64,000 bases of DNA from Pseudomonas mandelii (GCF_900106065.1 NZ_LT629796.1:4061501-4125500), one strand, 5' to 3'; shown: positions 1 to 9,859, numbered from the stretch's first letter. Numbers and translations are program-made. Notes: a model not told the origin generated them from the sequence alone.

Positions 1-584
1 AGGGTGGCATCGAGCATGCTGATCATGTCGTCCAAGTCCTGGCGCATCTGGCCCTGCAGCTTGTGGTCTTCGATCTGCTCCAGCCGCAGCTTGAGGCGAG
101 AGAGCGGCGTGCGCAGGTCGTGGGACACCGCGCCGAGCATCCGTGAGCGCTGCTGCACCTGTTCGATAATGCGTTTCTGCATCAAATTGAAGGTGTAGGC
201 CGCTTGCCGGGCTTCCCGTGGGCCGGATTCATCCAGTGGCGCGCTGTCGAGGTTTTCGCTCAAGCGTTCGGCGGCGTCGCTCAGCCGCTGGATCGGCCGG
301 CTGAGCAGTTTGGCGCCGTACCAGGCGGCAATGATCAGCGTGACAAACTGGAACGTCAGCGGCACCAACGGGCCGCCGAACCACGGCCGCGGTGGCCGGT
401 TTTCGAAGCGCGGGTCCATCGGCGGGCGCTGTCCGCCCATGCCTTCGGAAAATGCCGGCGGCGGTGGAGGCGGGGGAGGACCGTAATGGTGAAACCAGGC
501 AAACGCCAACAGGTGCGCCAGGATGATCGCCAGCAGCAGCACGCCAAACAGGCGGCCGAACAGCGTATCGAAGCGCGCCCGCAT
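1..584 (-). CDS. sensor histidine kinase, N-terminal part (cut by window start)
   Basis: Inner-membrane sensor kinase, partner of the response regulator that precedes it. The reading frame stays open to the window edge, giving about 194 N-terminal residues. Visible in order: a short cytoplasmic start, a transmembrane helix (about residues 12-30), a small periplasmic loop with a run of eight prolines, a second helix (about 78-92), a HAMP-like linker, and the phospho-acceptor H-box GAVSHDLRTPLSRLKLRLEQ near residue 150. The ATPase domain lies outside the window. Its ATG overlaps the TGA of the regulator (TGATG), so the two are translationally coupled. The signal sensed cannot be read from the sequence. 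Confidence is high for the class and low for any specific role. Confidence 0.93.
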   Translation of the reverse strand, partial: MRARFDTLFGRLFGVLLLAIILAHLLAFAWFHHYGPPPPPPPPAFSEGMGGQRPPMDPRFENRPPRPWFGGPLVPLTFQFVTLIIAAWYGAKLLSRPIQRLSDAAERLSENLDSAPLDESGPREARQAAYTFNLMQKRIIEQVQQRSRMLGAVSHDLRTPLSRLKLRLEQIEDHKLQGQMRQDLDDMISMLDAT

Positions 585-1354
585 CAGCCGATGTCTCGTG
601 CGTCGAACAGATAACCCTCACCGCGAACGGTCTTGATCAACTGCGGGGCTTTCGGGTCATCACCGAGTTTCTGGCGCAGGCGCGAGACCAGCAAGTCGAT
701 GCTGCGATCAAACGCTTCGATGGAACGACCACGGGCAGCGTCCAGCAGTTGTTCACGGCTAAGCACCCGGCGCGGACGCTCAATGAACACCCACAGCAGG
801 CGGAATTCGGCGTTGGACAGCGGCACCACCAGACCGTCGGCGGCGATCAATTGCCGCAGCACGCTGTTCAGGCGCCAGTTGTCGAAGCGAATATTCGCAC
901 GCTGTTCGGTGCGATCGTCGCGCACCCGACGCAGAATGGTCTGAATCCGCGCGACCAGTTCCCTTGGTTCGAAGGGCTTGGCCATGTAGTCGTCGGCGCC
1001 CAGTTCCAGGCCGATGATCCGGTCGGTGGGTTCGCAGCGTGCGGTGAGCATCAGGATCGGAATGTCCGATTCGGCGCGCAGCCAGCGGCACAGGGACAAC
1101 CCGTCTTCACCGGGCAGCATCAGGTCGAGCACCACCACGTCGAAATGCTCCGCTTGCAACGCCAGGCGCATGGCAGCGCCATCGGTGACGCCGCTGGCGT
1201 GAATGTTGAACCGGGCCAGGTAGTCGATCATCAGTTCGCGGATCGGGACGTCATCGTCGACGATCAGGGCGCGAATGCTCCAGCGTTTGTCGTCAGCGGG
1301 CGCTTTTTGATCGTCGTTCAGAGGTGCTGGGGTGCTGTGCATGCGTGCGTTCAT
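584..1354 (-). CDS. OmpR-family two-component response regulator
   Basis: 256-residue DNA-binding response regulator. A receiver domain covers about residues 27-145, with the acidic pocket (IVDDD), the phospho-accepting Asp77 in VVVLDLMLPGEDG and the conserved Lys in AKPFEP. A winged-helix effector domain of OmpR type follows and ends in the characteristic TVRGEGYLFD. The N-terminus carries an unusual extension of about 25 residues before the receiver; a later internal ATG (1342) is an alternative start. It forms an operon with the sensor kinase through a TGATG overlap. Target genes are unknown. The divergent neighbour is pyrF, an arrangement usual in Pseudomonas. Confidence 0.95.
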   Translation of the reverse strand: MNARMHSTPAPLNDDQKAPADDKRWSIRALIVDDDVPIRELMIDYLARFNIHASGVTDGAAMRLALQAEHFDVVVLDLMLPGEDGLSLCRWLRAESDIPILMLTARCEPTDRIIGLELGADDYMAKPFEPRELVARIQTILRRVRDDRTEQRANIRFDNWRLNSVLRQLIAADGLVVPLSNAEFRLLWVFIERPRRVLSREQLLDAARGRSIEAFDRSIDLLVSRLRQKLGDDPKAPQLIKTVRGEGYLFDARDIG

Positions 1355-1635
1355 CTGCCAGGTAGGCTGCCAACCACAAAGATGGGCTGCGAGGTTGTGG
1401 TTCCAGCATAGGCGTCCGGCCCGGAGGCGGGAAGTGCTGTAAGGACGTGTTGCGGCTGCCGAGGGTAGCGAGGAAGGGTGTTGTGGGCGTGTCGTGTGTG
1501 TATCGAACTCGACACAATCGGCGCAGGGACTAGTCTTGCTGGAGTCTTCGGGACGATTTACCGATCATCGGGTCCCGCAGTGGCGCTGGTTCCGCTACAA
1601 TGCGCGCCGATTTCGTCCTGCCTGAGAGCCCGCAC

Positions 1636-2334
1636 ATGTCCGTCTGCCAGACTCCTATCATCGTCGCCCTGGATTTCCCCACCCGTGACGCCGCACTGAA
1701 GCTGGCCGACCAGTTGGACCCTAAACTGTGCCGGGTCAAAGTCGGTAAGGAGCTGTTCACCAGCTGCGCCTCGGAAATCGTCGGCACCTTGCGTGACAAG
1801 GGCTTTGAAGTGTTCCTGGACCTCAAGTTCCACGACATCCCGAACACCACCGCGATGGCGGTTAAAGCCGCGGCGGAAATGGGCGTGTGGATGGTCAACG
1901 TTCATTGCTCCGGCGGTCTGCGCATGATGGCCGCCTGCCGTGAAGTGCTGGATCAGCGTACCGGCCCAAAACCGCTGTTGATCGGCGTGACCGTGCTGAC
2001 CAGCATGGAGCGTGAAGATCTGGCGGGTATCGGCCTGGACATCGAGCCGCAGGAACAGGTGCTGCGTCTGGCGGCACTGGCAGAAAAAGCCGGAATGGAC
2101 GGTCTGGTGTGCTCGGCCCTGGAAGCCCGTGCCCTGAAGTCGGCGCACCCGACGCTGCAACTGGTGACCCCGGGGATTCGCCCGGCAGGCAGCGCCCAGG
2201 ACGATCAGCGCCGTATCCTGACCCCGCGTCAGGCGCTGGATGCCGGTTCCGATTACCTGGTCATTGGCCGTCCGATCAGCCAGGCGGCGGATCCAGCGAA
2301 GGCGTTGGCCGAAGTTGTAGCTGAAATCGCCTGA
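1636..2334 (+). CDS. pyrF: orotidine-5'-phosphate decarboxylase
   Basis: Last step of de novo UMP synthesis: decarboxylates OMP to UMP in the cytoplasm. The 232-residue product has the usual bacterial length. The catalytic D-x-K-x-x-D signature is present in [10 protein letters not shown], along with the N-terminal substrate loop IIVALDFPT and the phosphate-binding C-terminus VTPGIRP ... YLVIGRPI. An in-frame ATG 36 bases upstream exists, but the start at 1636 fits family length. A TACAAT -10-like box at 1596-1601 lies about 35 bases before the start; no good -35 is seen. A strong hairpin terminator follows directly. Monocistronic housekeeping gene. Confidence 0.97.
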   Translation: MSVCQTPIIVALDFPTRDAALKLADQLDPKLCRVKVGKELFTSCASEIVGTLRDKGFEVFLDLKFHDIPNTTAMAVKAAAEMGVWMVNVHCSGGLRMMAACREVLDQRTGPKPLLIGVTVLTSMEREDLAGIGLDIEPQEQVLRLAALAEKAGMDGLVCSALEARALKSAHPTLQLVTPGIRPAGSAQDDQRRILTPRQALDAGSDYLVIGRPISQAADPAKALAEVVAEIA

Positions 2335-2353
2335 TCAAACACCGAAGATCAAA

Positions 2354-2385
2354 AATGTGGGAGTGAGCAGGCTCACTCCCACATT
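2354..2385. terminator. bidirectional hairpin terminator / REP-type palindrome
   Basis: Perfect 15-bp inverted repeat (2354-2368 and 2371-2385, loop AG) with an A-run before it and TTTT just after, between convergent pyrF and the oxidoreductase. The stem AATGTGGGAGTGAGC resembles the REP-type palindromes common in P. fluorescens genomes and recurs as a half-copy near 8096. Confidence 0.85.
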
Positions 2386-2411
2386 GGTTTTGTGGTGAAT
2401 CAACTGTTGGG

Positions 2412-3416
2412 TTAAACCTTCAACACCAACTTCCCGAAATTCTCGCCGCTGAACAATTTCATCAGCGTCTCCGGGAAGGTCTCCAGTCCTTCAACAATGT
2501 CTTCCTTGCTCTTGAGCTGCCCCTTGGCCATCCAGCCGGCCATTTCCTGCCCGGCGGCGGCGAACTGAGCAGCGTAGTCCATCACCACGAAGCCTTCCAT
2601 TCGCGCGCGGTTGACCAGCAACGACAGGTAGTTGGCCGGGCCCTTGACCGCTTCCTTGTTGTTGTACTGGCTGATGGCGCCACAAATCACCACGCGCGCT
2701 TTCATGGCCAGGCGACCCAGCACCGCGTCGAGAATATCGCCGCCGACGTTATCGAAATACACGTCGACACCTTTTGGACATTCACGCTTAAGGCCGGCAT
2801 GCACGTCTTCGTTCTTGTAGTCGATGACGCCGTCAAACCCCAGTTCGTCGATCAGGAATTTGCACTTGTCCGCGCCGCCCGCGATGCCGATCACGCGGCA
2901 GCCTTTGATCTTGGCGATCTGCCCGGCAATGCTGCCCACCGCACCGGCCGCGCCGGAGAGCACCACGGTGTCACCTTCCTTCGGTGCGCCGACATCAAGC
3001 AACGCGAAGTAGGCGGTCATCCCGGTCATGCCCAGCGCGGACAGGTAACGGGGCAGCGGTGCCAGTTTCGGATCGACTTTGTAGAAACCTCGTGGCTCGC
3101 CGAGGAAATAATCCTGTACGCCCAAGGCTCCGTTGACGTAGTCCCCGACCGCAAATCCAGGATTGTTCGAGGCAACGACTTTGCCTACACCCAATGCGCG
3201 CATGACTTCGCCGATACCGACCGGCGGAATGTAGGACTTGCCCTCGTTCATCCAGCCACGCATGGCCGGGTCCAGGGACAGGTATTCGTTTTTGACCAGG
3301 ATCTGACCCGCAGCCGGTTCACCGACTGGCACTTCTTGATAGGTAAAGGTCTCGCGGGTAGCTGCGCCCACCGGACGTTTGGCGAGCAGGAACTGGCGAT
3401 TGGTCTGGGTAGTCAT
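2412..3416 (-). CDS. NADP-dependent oxidoreductase, MDR superfamily (CurA / prostaglandin-reductase-like)
   Basis: 334-residue medium-chain dehydrogenase/reductase of the zinc-free leukotriene B4 dehydrogenase / CurA type, which reduces activated C=C bonds of enones with NADPH. The N-terminal GroES-like domain holds VGEPAAGQILVKNEYLSLDP and DPAMRGWM. The Rossmann fold starts with VVLSGAAGAVGSIAGQIAKI (AxxGxxG), and YFDNVGGDILD follows. ATG at 3416 gives the family N-terminus MTTQTNRQFLL; a GTG three codons upstream is possible. Divergent from the SDR gene, with an inverted repeat between them. The physiological substrate cannot be predicted. Confidence 0.93.
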   Translation of the reverse strand: MTTQTNRQFLLAKRPVGAATRETFTYQEVPVGEPAAGQILVKNEYLSLDPAMRGWMNEGKSYIPPVGIGEVMRALGVGKVVASNNPGFAVGDYVNGALGVQDYFLGEPRGFYKVDPKLAPLPRYLSALGMTGMTAYFALLDVGAPKEGDTVVLSGAAGAVGSIAGQIAKIKGCRVIGIAGGADKCKFLIDELGFDGVIDYKNEDVHAGLKRECPKGVDVYFDNVGGDILDAVLGRLAMKARVVICGAISQYNNKEAVKGPANYLSLLVNRARMEGFVVMDYAAQFAAAGQEMAGWMAKGQLKSKEDIVEGLETFPETLMKLFSGENFGKLVLKV

Positions 3417-3511
3417 GACAGGCACTCAAGATGAATGAAGCCTTGTTGATAGACCTTCATGATCGATGCCGCAAGTTTGGCTGATGCGGCGAATGCACGT
3501 CGATCCAGTGC

Positions 3512-3541
3512 AGTGATAGTCGGTGCCGCAGTTCTATCACT
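3512..3541. promoter_or_regulatory. inverted repeat in divergent intergenic region (possible operator)
   Basis: AGTGATAG (3512-3519) and CTATCACT (3534-3541) form a perfect 8-bp inverted repeat with a 14-base spacer between the divergent oxidoreductase and SDR genes. A further half-site-like CTGATAGTG follows near 3570. Position and symmetry suggest a regulator-binding site, but no cognate regulator is identifiable. Confidence 0.35.
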
Positions 3542-3652
3542 GCCACTCATGGTCACTCAACCGGGCTTCTGATAGTGCTGCCGTGTCCCATGCCCCTGTG
3601 GCTAGACTGGAAACACACGATCCCCCGCATTCTTCTCTTTGAGGGCATAACA

Positions 3653-4414
3653 ATGAGCATGACGTTTTCCGGCCAGGTCGCCGTGGTGACCGGCGCTGCC
3701 AACGGTATTGGCCGCGCGACCGCCCAGGCATTCGCCGCTGAAGGGTTGAAAGTGGTGGTGGCCGACATGGACACGGCCGGGGGCGAAGGCACTGTGGCGC
3801 TGATTCGTACAGCGGGCGGCGAAGCGACCTTCGTGCGCTGCAACGTCACGCTGGAAAGCGATGTAAAAAATCTGATGGACGAAGTGGTGAATACCTACGG
3901 CCGTCTGGACTACGCCTTCAACAATGCCGGCATCGAGATCGAGAAAGGCAAACTGGCTGAAGGCACCCTTGATGAGTTCGACGCGATCATGGGCGTCAAC
4001 GTCAAAGGCGTCTGGCTGTGCATGAAGTACCAGTTGCCGTTGCTGCTGGCCCAGGGCGGCGGCGCGATCGTCAACACCGCTTCGGTGGCGGGCCTTGGTG
4101 CGGCGCCGAAGATGAGCATTTACGCGGCGTCGAAACACGCGGTGATCGGCCTGACCAAGTCGGCGGCGATCGAATACGCCAAGAAAAAGATTCGCGTAAA
4201 CGCGGTATGCCCGGCGGTGATCGACACCGACATGTTCCGTCGCGCCTATGAAGCGGACCCGAAGAAGGGCGAGTTCGCCAACGCCATGCACCCGGTCGGC
4301 CGCATCGGCAAGGTCGAGGAAATCGCCAGTGCCGTGCTGTATCTGTGCAGCGACGGCGCGGCGTTCACCACCGGTCACTCGCTGGCAGTGGACGGTGGTG
4401 TCACGGCGTTCTGA
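3653..4414 (+). CDS. SDR family oxidoreductase
   Basis: 253-residue classical short-chain dehydrogenase/reductase, cytosolic and NAD(P)-dependent. Visible: cofactor motif TGAANGIG near the N-terminus, NNAG (FNNAGIEIEKG), catalytic Ser in NTASVAG, the YAASK active-site Tyr/Lys, and the C-terminal ITTGHSL-type end (FTTGHSLAVDGGVTAF). The start at 3653 is supported by GAGGG (3641-3645) eight bases upstream; an ATG two codons later is the alternative. A rho-independent terminator follows. Substrate unknown. Confidence 0.94.
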   Translation: MSMTFSGQVAVVTGAANGIGRATAQAFAAEGLKVVVADMDTAGGEGTVALIRTAGGEATFVRCNVTLESDVKNLMDEVVNTYGRLDYAFNNAGIEIEKGKLAEGTLDEFDAIMGVNVKGVWLCMKYQLPLLLAQGGGAIVNTASVAGLGAAPKMSIYAASKHAVIGLTKSAAIEYAKKKIRVNAVCPAVIDTDMFRRAYEADPKKGEFANAMHPVGRIGKVEEIASAVLYLCSDGAAFTTGHSLAVDGGVTAF

Positions 4415-4442
4415 CCCATCAAGACCTGCCTCGTAGGAAAAG

Positions 4443-4465
4443 GCCCGCACACGTACGGGCTTTTT
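4443..4465 (+). terminator. rho-independent terminator after the SDR gene
   Basis: GCCCG (4443-4447) pairs with CGGGC (4456-4460), followed by TTTTT (4461-4465), 28 bases after the SDR stop. Confidence 0.8.
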
Positions 4466-4600
4466 CATGGTGTCGCGAAGGGCGGCGGACAATGTGTTTC
4501 AAATGGTTAGAACCGAGGGTTTTGGCGGCGTTGTCGCACATCCGATCCTGCGCACCTGTGATTAACTGCTCCCCGCAAATGGACAGGAGTTTGCTTGCTC

Positions 4601-5992
4601 ATGGAATTGAGAATCGATCGACAGGCATTGGTGCCGGTTGTACAGCAAATCGTCGATGGGTTGGCCGTCTGGCTCCGTCAGAGCGAGGTGCAGCCAGGGA
4701 CGCGTTTACCTTCTGCGCGGCACATCGCGCGGGTCAATCTGCTCAGTCAGTCCAGCGTCGTCGAAGCCTGTGAGCGGCTGGTGACTCAAGGTGTGCTGGC
4801 GCCGCGTCATGGCGCCGGTTTCATTGTCGCCACGCCAACGCTGGTCGCCCAGGGGCAACAGGATTGCCTCTGGTTCGAAGGGGCGGAACTGAAACAGGGC
4901 GGCTGCTCGGGCGAACTTAAGCTGGGCTGTGGCGGGTTGCCGGAGAGCTGGCGCGAAACGGACGACCTGAGCTACGCGATTCGTCAGGTCAGCCGTACCG
5001 ACATGGCCGGGTTGTTCAACTACAGCACTTCACGAGGCCTGCCTGCCTTGCGTCTGCAAATTCTCAAACGCCTTGGACGGCTCGGTATCGAAGTGGATGA
5101 AAACCGTATCCTGACCACCGCAGGTGCCAGTCAGGGGCTCGACCTGATCGTGCGCACCTTGCTCAAGCCGGGAGATTGCGTGGTGGTGGAAAGTCCGGGG
5201 TATCCACTGTTGTTTGACCTGCTCAGGCTGCACGGCGTGACGATGATCGAGGTGCCTCGTACCCCGCGCGGGCCCGACACGGAGCAACTGCAATTACTAT
5301 TGTTAAAGCACCGGCCCCGCGCGCTATTCATCAACAGTTTCTACCACAACCCGACGGGCAGTTGCCTGACGCCTGCGATGGCGCAGCAGGTTTTGCAATT
5401 GACCAAGACCCATGGCGTGCTGGTGATTGAAGATGACGTCTATGCCGATTTGCACTACGGCCCCGGCACGCGCCTCGCTGCATTGGGGGGGGATGACAAC
5501 GTGATCTACGTTGGCAGTTACTCGAAAACCCTCAGCAGTTCATTGCGGGTCGGCTTTGTCGTGGCCAGCGAAGGGGTCATATCGCGATTGGCCGAGGTCA
5601 AGATGATCAGCAGCATGGGCGCCTCAAGGTTCTGCGAATCGGTGCTGACTTGCCTGTTGGCCAGCGGCGCGTACCGCAAACTGGTACAGCGTCAGCGCCA
5701 GCGTTTGAATACGGACAGAGAGGCGGCCTTGCAAGTGCTCGAAGACGCCGAGTGGGAAGTTTTCGGCAAGCCGGCTGGTGGCCTGTTTATCTGGGCGCGA
5801 TCGCGGATGTCCGACTACGCTCAGGTGCGCAAACAGGCCCGGCGCTGCGGTGTGCTGCTGTCTTCTGCCACGGCCTTCAGTCCTGACGGCCAGGCGAAAG
5901 ATTGGCAGCGCATCAACGTCGCTTATGCCTGCGATCCTCGTGCCCGGGCATTTTTTCAGGCAACCGCTGCGAATCGACCTAAAGCGTTCTGA
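4601..5992 (+). CDS. MocR-type transcriptional regulator (GntR winged helix fused to aminotransferase domain)
   Basis: 463-residue PLP-dependent regulator. An N-terminal GntR winged helix (about residues 8-75, GTRLPSARHIARVNLLSQSS) is joined to a fold-type I aminotransferase domain with AGASQGLDLI, the YHNPTGSCL substrate loop, the Asp of IEDDVYADL and the PLP lysine in VGSYSKTLSS. MocR proteins are usually activators or repressors responding to amino acids or vitamin B6. AGGAG at 4585-4589 precedes both a TTG at 4595 and the ATG at 4601; I chose ATG. No obvious target is adjacent, though the SDR upstream or the chemoreceptor downstream could be regulated. Last residues run to 108 bases before the chemoreceptor. 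Confidence 0.93.
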   Translation: MELRIDRQALVPVVQQIVDGLAVWLRQSEVQPGTRLPSARHIARVNLLSQSSVVEACERLVTQGVLAPRHGAGFIVATPTLVAQGQQDCLWFEGAELKQGGCSGELKLGCGGLPESWRETDDLSYAIRQVSRTDMAGLFNYSTSRGLPALRLQILKRLGRLGIEVDENRILTTAGASQGLDLIVRTLLKPGDCVVVESPGYPLLFDLLRLHGVTMIEVPRTPRGPDTEQLQLLLLKHRPRALFINSFYHNPTGSCLTPAMAQQVLQLTKTHGVLVIEDDVYADLHYGPGTRLAALGGDDNVIYVGSYSKTLSSSLRVGFVVASEGVISRLAEVKMISSMGASRFCESVLTCLLASGAYRKLVQRQRQRLNTDREAALQVLEDAEWEVFGKPAGGLFIWARSRMSDYAQVRKQARRCGVLLSSATAFSPDGQAKDWQRINVAYACDPRARAFFQATAANRPKAF

Positions 5993-6100
5993 AAACGACG
6001 TGGACGTAGCTTTTTGCCATTATTCCGACGCCAGAGACTTGTGCTGGCCCATGCCCATTGCGAATCTGCGTCAACAGACTATGTCAGGGGACTAAGTGCA

Positions 6101-8065
6101 ATGATTTCGGCCGTGCAAGGACGTTTTGCCAACCTCGGTATGGCAAAAAAAATGGGTGTCGGGTTTGTCTTGGTGCTGCTGTTGACGGCCCTGGTGGCAG
6201 CCATCGGCGTTTGGTCCCTGCAAACCATCAGTCAGCGCTTCGACGGGCTCAAGCAGATGTCGTCGCTCAACAGCGGTTTGCTCAAGGTGCGACTGCTTGA
6301 GCAGGAATACGCCTTGCACGGCAACCCGAAAACCGCGGATGCCCTGCGCCAGGGGGTTGATGGCCTGATCGCCTTGGCGGCGCAGCTCAAGGCTGCTTCA
6401 GCGGCCAACGTGCCAGTGATGAATGACGTCGAGCAGTCCCTGGCGGCTTATCGCAAGGCCTTCGACGAATTCGTCTCGCTGAGTCAGGCCAAGGACCTGG
6501 CCCTGGAAATGGCCAGTTGGTCGGTGTCCAGCTTGGCCAATAATCTGGATGTCCTGCAAGCCGGGCTTGCCGACGATGGCGCCTATACCTTGAAGGAGTC
6601 CGAAGGCAAGGACGGTGGGCAGTTCATCGAGCAAGCCAATCAGGTCAGCCAGGTGTCGCGGTTGATGCTGCAGGCCATGAACGAAGCGCGTGTGCGTCTG
6701 GATCAGAGCCGCAAGGGCGATGACAGCGCAGCTCAGGGCAAGATCGAGCAGGCCGATCAGGCGCAGGTTCAGGCCGAGCAGTTGAAAACCACAGTCAAGG
6801 ATGAGGGCTATCAGACTGTCCTCAATGAAGTGGCGGGTCACATCACCAGTTTCAGCGAGAAACTGACCGAATACACCGGTCTGTTAGCCCAGGAAAAAAC
6901 CGTCTATGAGCAACTGCACCAGCGTGCTGCGCAGGTGGTGGAGCGGGTCGATCAGGCGTATGTCGCCGAAGACCAGTCGATGCAGGCCGAATTGAAAAAG
7001 AACTCGATGCTGATCATCGGCTCCTCGGCCCTGGCGTTGCTGGTCGGATTGATCGCGGCGTGGGTCATTACCCGATTGATCGTGGCGCCGCTGCGCAGTG
7101 TGATTCGTGTTGCGCAGCAGATCGCCGCGGGTGATTTGAGTGCGACGGTTGAAGTGACGCGCCGTGACGAAATCGGCCAGTTGATGCAGGCCATGCAACA
7201 GATGGGGGCGGGGCTGAGCACCATCGTCAGCGGTTTGCAGGCCGGTATCGAGCAGTTGGCGAGTTCGGCGCAATCCTTGTCGGCGGTGACCGAGCAGACC
7301 AACCTGGAGGTCAGCAGCCAGAAGGAAGAAACCGAGCAGGTCGCCACGGCGATGAATCAGATGACGGCGACGGTGCACGATGTGGCGCGTAACGCGGAGG
7401 AAGCCGCTCAGGCTGCGCAAACGGCGGACGGTAAGGTGGAAAGTGGCCAGCAGGTGGTGCGTCAAAGCATGGCGCGGATCGAGCAGCTGGCGGATTCGGC
7501 GACGTCGGCCAGTTCGAGCATCGAAAGCCTGAGTGCAGAAATCCAGAACATCGGCACGGTGCTCAGTGTGATCAAGAGTGTCGCCGAGCAAACCAACCTG
7601 TTGGCGCTCAATGCGGCGATCGAGGCAGCACGGGCCGGCGAGCAGGGCAGGGGGTTTGCGGTTGTGGCGGATGAGGTTCGGGCGTTGGCCAAGCGCACTC
7701 AGCAATCGACCGAGGAGATTGAGCGTCTGGTGAGCGCCTTGCGTTCGGCGGCGCAGTCGTCGGTGCAGCAGATTCAGAACAGTGGTGAGCTGGTGAAGCT
7801 GGCGGTGAGTGACGCGTTGCAGACTGAGAGTGCGCTGGGAAGTATTGCGGCGGCGGTGTCGTTGATTCAGCAGATGAACCAGCAGATTGCGGCGGCCGCC
7901 GAGGAGCAGAGTTCGGTGGCCGAGGAGATTAATCGCAGTGTGACGAGTATTCGTGCGAGTGCGGATCAGTCTTCGTTGGCGATGCGGGGGAATGCGGCGT
8001 CGAGCATTGAATTGGCGCAGTTGGGGGTTGAGTTGAAGGGGATGGTCGGACACTTCCGGCTCTGA
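6101..8065 (+). CDS. methyl-accepting chemotaxis protein with long periplasmic helical domain
   Basis: 654-residue transmembrane chemoreceptor. A first membrane helix (about residues 18-40) is followed by about 270 periplasmic residues predicted to be almost all helix, the size of an HBM (helical bimodular) ligand domain. Then come a second helix ([19 protein letters not shown]), HAMP, and the cytoplasmic signalling domain with the hairpin tip [20 protein letters not shown]. No C-terminal CheB/CheR pentapeptide tether is seen. ATG at 6101 has AGGGGA nine bases upstream. The ligand is unknown; HBM receptors often bind organic acids, but that is family knowledge only. Monocistronic. Confidence 0.94.
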   Translation: MISAVQGRFANLGMAKKMGVGFVLVLLLTALVAAIGVWSLQTISQRFDGLKQMSSLNSGLLKVRLLEQEYALHGNPKTADALRQGVDGLIALAAQLKAASAANVPVMNDVEQSLAAYRKAFDEFVSLSQAKDLALEMASWSVSSLANNLDVLQAGLADDGAYTLKESEGKDGGQFIEQANQVSQVSRLMLQAMNEARVRLDQSRKGDDSAAQGKIEQADQAQVQAEQLKTTVKDEGYQTVLNEVAGHITSFSEKLTEYTGLLAQEKTVYEQLHQRAAQVVERVDQAYVAEDQSMQAELKKNSMLIIGSSALALLVGLIAAWVITRLIVAPLRSVIRVAQQIAAGDLSATVEVTRRDEIGQLMQAMQQMGAGLSTIVSGLQAGIEQLASSAQSLSAVTEQTNLEVSSQKEETEQVATAMNQMTATVHDVARNAEEAAQAAQTADGKVESGQQVVRQSMARIEQLADSATSASSSIESLSAEIQNIGTVLSVIKSVAEQTNLLALNAAIEAARAGEQGRGFAVVADEVRALAKRTQQSTEEIERLVSALRSAAQSSVQQIQNSGELVKLAVSDALQTESALGSIAAAVSLIQQMNQQIAAAAEEQSSVAEEINRSVTSIRASADQSSLAMRGNAASSIELAQLGVELKGMVGHFRL

Positions 8066-8092
8066 TTTGTCTCCCTGCGTATGTGCACAGAT

Positions 8093-8745
8093 CTAATGTG
8101 GGAGTGAGCCTGCTCGCGATGGCGGCCTGATAGCCGACCATGCTGCTGTTGACCGGGTGTATATCCATTCCTGTGGTAACGGCCACTTATGGTTTCGCCC
8201 TTACGGCGAGTCCCTTTTGTCAAACGCCACAAAAGGAACCAAAAAGTCTCGCCCCAAGCGTCCGGCCCCTCGCTAAGGCTCGGCGTTCCTTCGCTCCGGT
8301 ATCCATCCGGGGACACTGCCCTCCGGTCTGCTTCGCGACGACCTACATGCAGCGTGTTCGACTGCGTCGAACGGCGCTACGCGCCACTCCCCGGATGAAC
8401 ACCTCCACTCAGCCTCCCGAAAGGGGCGGGTGGATCAAGATCAAGAGCTGCAGGCGAGCTAACGCTCGGCCTGATGAGTGGTGAGAATCAAAAGCTGTAC
8501 GCTGAATTCTTGTAGGAGCTGGCTTGCCAGCGATGACGGCCAAGCTGCAGGCGAGCTAACGCTCGGCCTGATGAGTGGTGAAGAGCGAAGCGTGTACAGC
8601 GAACCCCTTGTAGGAGCGAGGCTTGCCCGCGAAGGCGACCTGACAGCCGACCAATGACTTGCAGGTGAACACCTGACCCTGTGGGAGCTGGCCTGCCAGC
8701 GATGAGGGCCTCGCCGCCAACCCATCTTGACCGGCAGTACTCACC
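8093..8745. repeat. repeat-rich intergenic region with REP-like half palindromes
   Basis: No credible gene lies in this stretch of more than 700 bases. It holds several copies of the Pseudomonas REP-type core (GTGGGAGTGAGCCTGCTCGCGATGG near 8098 in pieces; TGTAGGAGCTGGCTTGCCAGCG near 8511; TGTAGGAGCGAGGCTTGCCC near 8609; GTGGGAGCTGGCCTGCCAGCG near 8680). A block at about 8190-8400 begins TTTCGCCCTTACGGCGAGTC and resembles a dispersed intergenic repeat of P. fluorescens-group genomes (from memory, not checked). Short open frames through it are repeat-derived. Confidence 0.7.
8446..8640. repeat. two-copy 97-bp tandem repeat
   Basis: AGCTGCAGGCGAGCTAACGC and the following CGGCCTGATGAGTGGTGA occur at 8446 and again at 8543, a period of 97 bases. 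Both copies continue into a diverged TGTACnnnGAA...CTTGTAGGAGC REP-like segment, so the repeat unit includes one REP core. Confidence 0.8.
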
Positions 8746-8766
8746 CGCCAAACTCAGTCCAAAAAA

Positions 8767-8786
8767 AAGCCACCTCGCGGTGGCTT
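8767..8786 (-). terminator. terminator of the 256-residue gene
   Basis: AAGCCACC (8767-8774) pairs with GGTGGCTT (8779-8786). On the minus strand the stem is followed by a long T run (complement of the A run at 8761-8768). It lies just beyond the stop at 8802. Confidence 0.9.
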
Positions 8787-8801
8787 CCTTGATTCTTCCG
8801 A

Positions 8802-9572
8802 TCAGTCGTAGATCACTTTTTTCTTCCAGTCCGCATCCGCTTCAACTTCTTTGAGGCCGGCGTTCAACTGGTTGGTCTCGCTTTCAACGGCCGCGATGTT
8901 GTCCATCACCATGGCGTTGGCCCGCGCCAGGAGTTTTTCCAGGTATTCGAGCTGTTCGGCGTAGATCTGTGGTTCCTGCTGTTTACGCAGGTATTGCACA
9001 CCGCGCTCGAAGGCGAGGCGGGCCTGGCCTGGCTGGTTTTGTTGCAGGCATTGCTGGCCCAGGTTATTGAAGAACTCGATGTGCAGCAGGACCAGAATGT
9101 GGCGCACTTCGCGGATCCAGCGCTTGGCTTCGTTGGTCGGCAGGAAGCCATCCTGTGCGGCGCGGGTGATTTGGCCGTGCAGGGCTTCGAGCAGGAAACG
9201 CACGTCCTTGGCCTTGGCCTCGGTCTGGATCGGTGCCGGCGGGTTGTTGACCGGGATCGATTCGCCTTGCGCGACCAGGGCTTCGAGTTCGGTAATCCGG
9301 GCCCTGAGGTTGGAACTGGTTTTTTCCAGGTTGAGCAAACGCTTGCAGACATTGAGTTCCAGGCGGGTCAGCAGCAGCTTGAGGCCAGGTGTCATCAGCT
9401 GACCGGGGAAAGTCTCGGTGATTTCGCCGCAGCGACGCAGGCGGTCGTTGAGTTCAACCTTGGTACGGGCCTTTTCCAGCTTGTTGTTTTCCACCACATG
9501 GTTCATGTAGCCAATGGCGATCAATAGTGCGATCCCGGCTACGACTAGCAGGGTGATCATGAGTGGTGTCAC
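8802..9572 (-). CDS. membrane-anchored protein of unknown function
   Basis: 256 residues, family not recognised. One N-terminal transmembrane helix (about residues 5-22) is followed by a long, mostly helical cytoplasmic part with coiled-coil-like stretches (about 35-110) and a region of TPR-like character (about 160-225, LGQQCLQQNQPGQARLAFER). It looks like a bitopic scaffold, probably facing the cytoplasm. A GTG start at 9572 is preferred because AGAGG lies nine bases upstream; the ATG at 9560 is too far from it. It has its own terminator and no operon partner. It is the last gene before the tRNA cluster and belongs to the chromosome. Confidence 0.8.
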   Translation of the reverse strand: MTPLMITLLVVAGIALLIAIGYMNHVVENNKLEKARTKVELNDRLRRCGEITETFPGQLMTPGLKLLLTRLELNVCKRLLNLEKTSSNLRARITELEALVAQGESIPVNNPPAPIQTEAKAKDVRFLLEALHGQITRAAQDGFLPTNEAKRWIREVRHILVLLHIEFFNNLGQQCLQQNQPGQARLAFERGVQYLRKQQEPQIYAEQLEYLEKLLARANAMVMDNIAAVESETNQLNAGLKEVEADADWKKKVIYD

Positions 9573-9859
9573 CGGTAAGACCTCTTTATAGGGTTCGCGA
9601 TCGAGTGTAGTGGCTTGGCATTTGGGCGCATAGGACCGCTCGACGAGTTGAATCGGTTGTGGCTATCTTTATATCGGCCGGGGTTCGACTTATATAAATA
9701 CTGGCAATCGTGGTTCAGATTGCCATCATCTTCAGCGACGGACTATAACGTCTTGGTGGTTATCAGAATATAGTCGCCAAAGGTCAGCGGGCGCAAAAGC
9801 CGGAATCCCGGCTGAAAGCGGGGCGAAGTCATTGATTTAAATAAATTTATATCTGGGGG

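Noticed and set aside
6884..8053. 389-residue minus-strand open frame over the chemoreceptor
   Set aside because: Antisense shadow, rich in Arg/His/Leu, caused by the GC-rich coding frame of the real gene.
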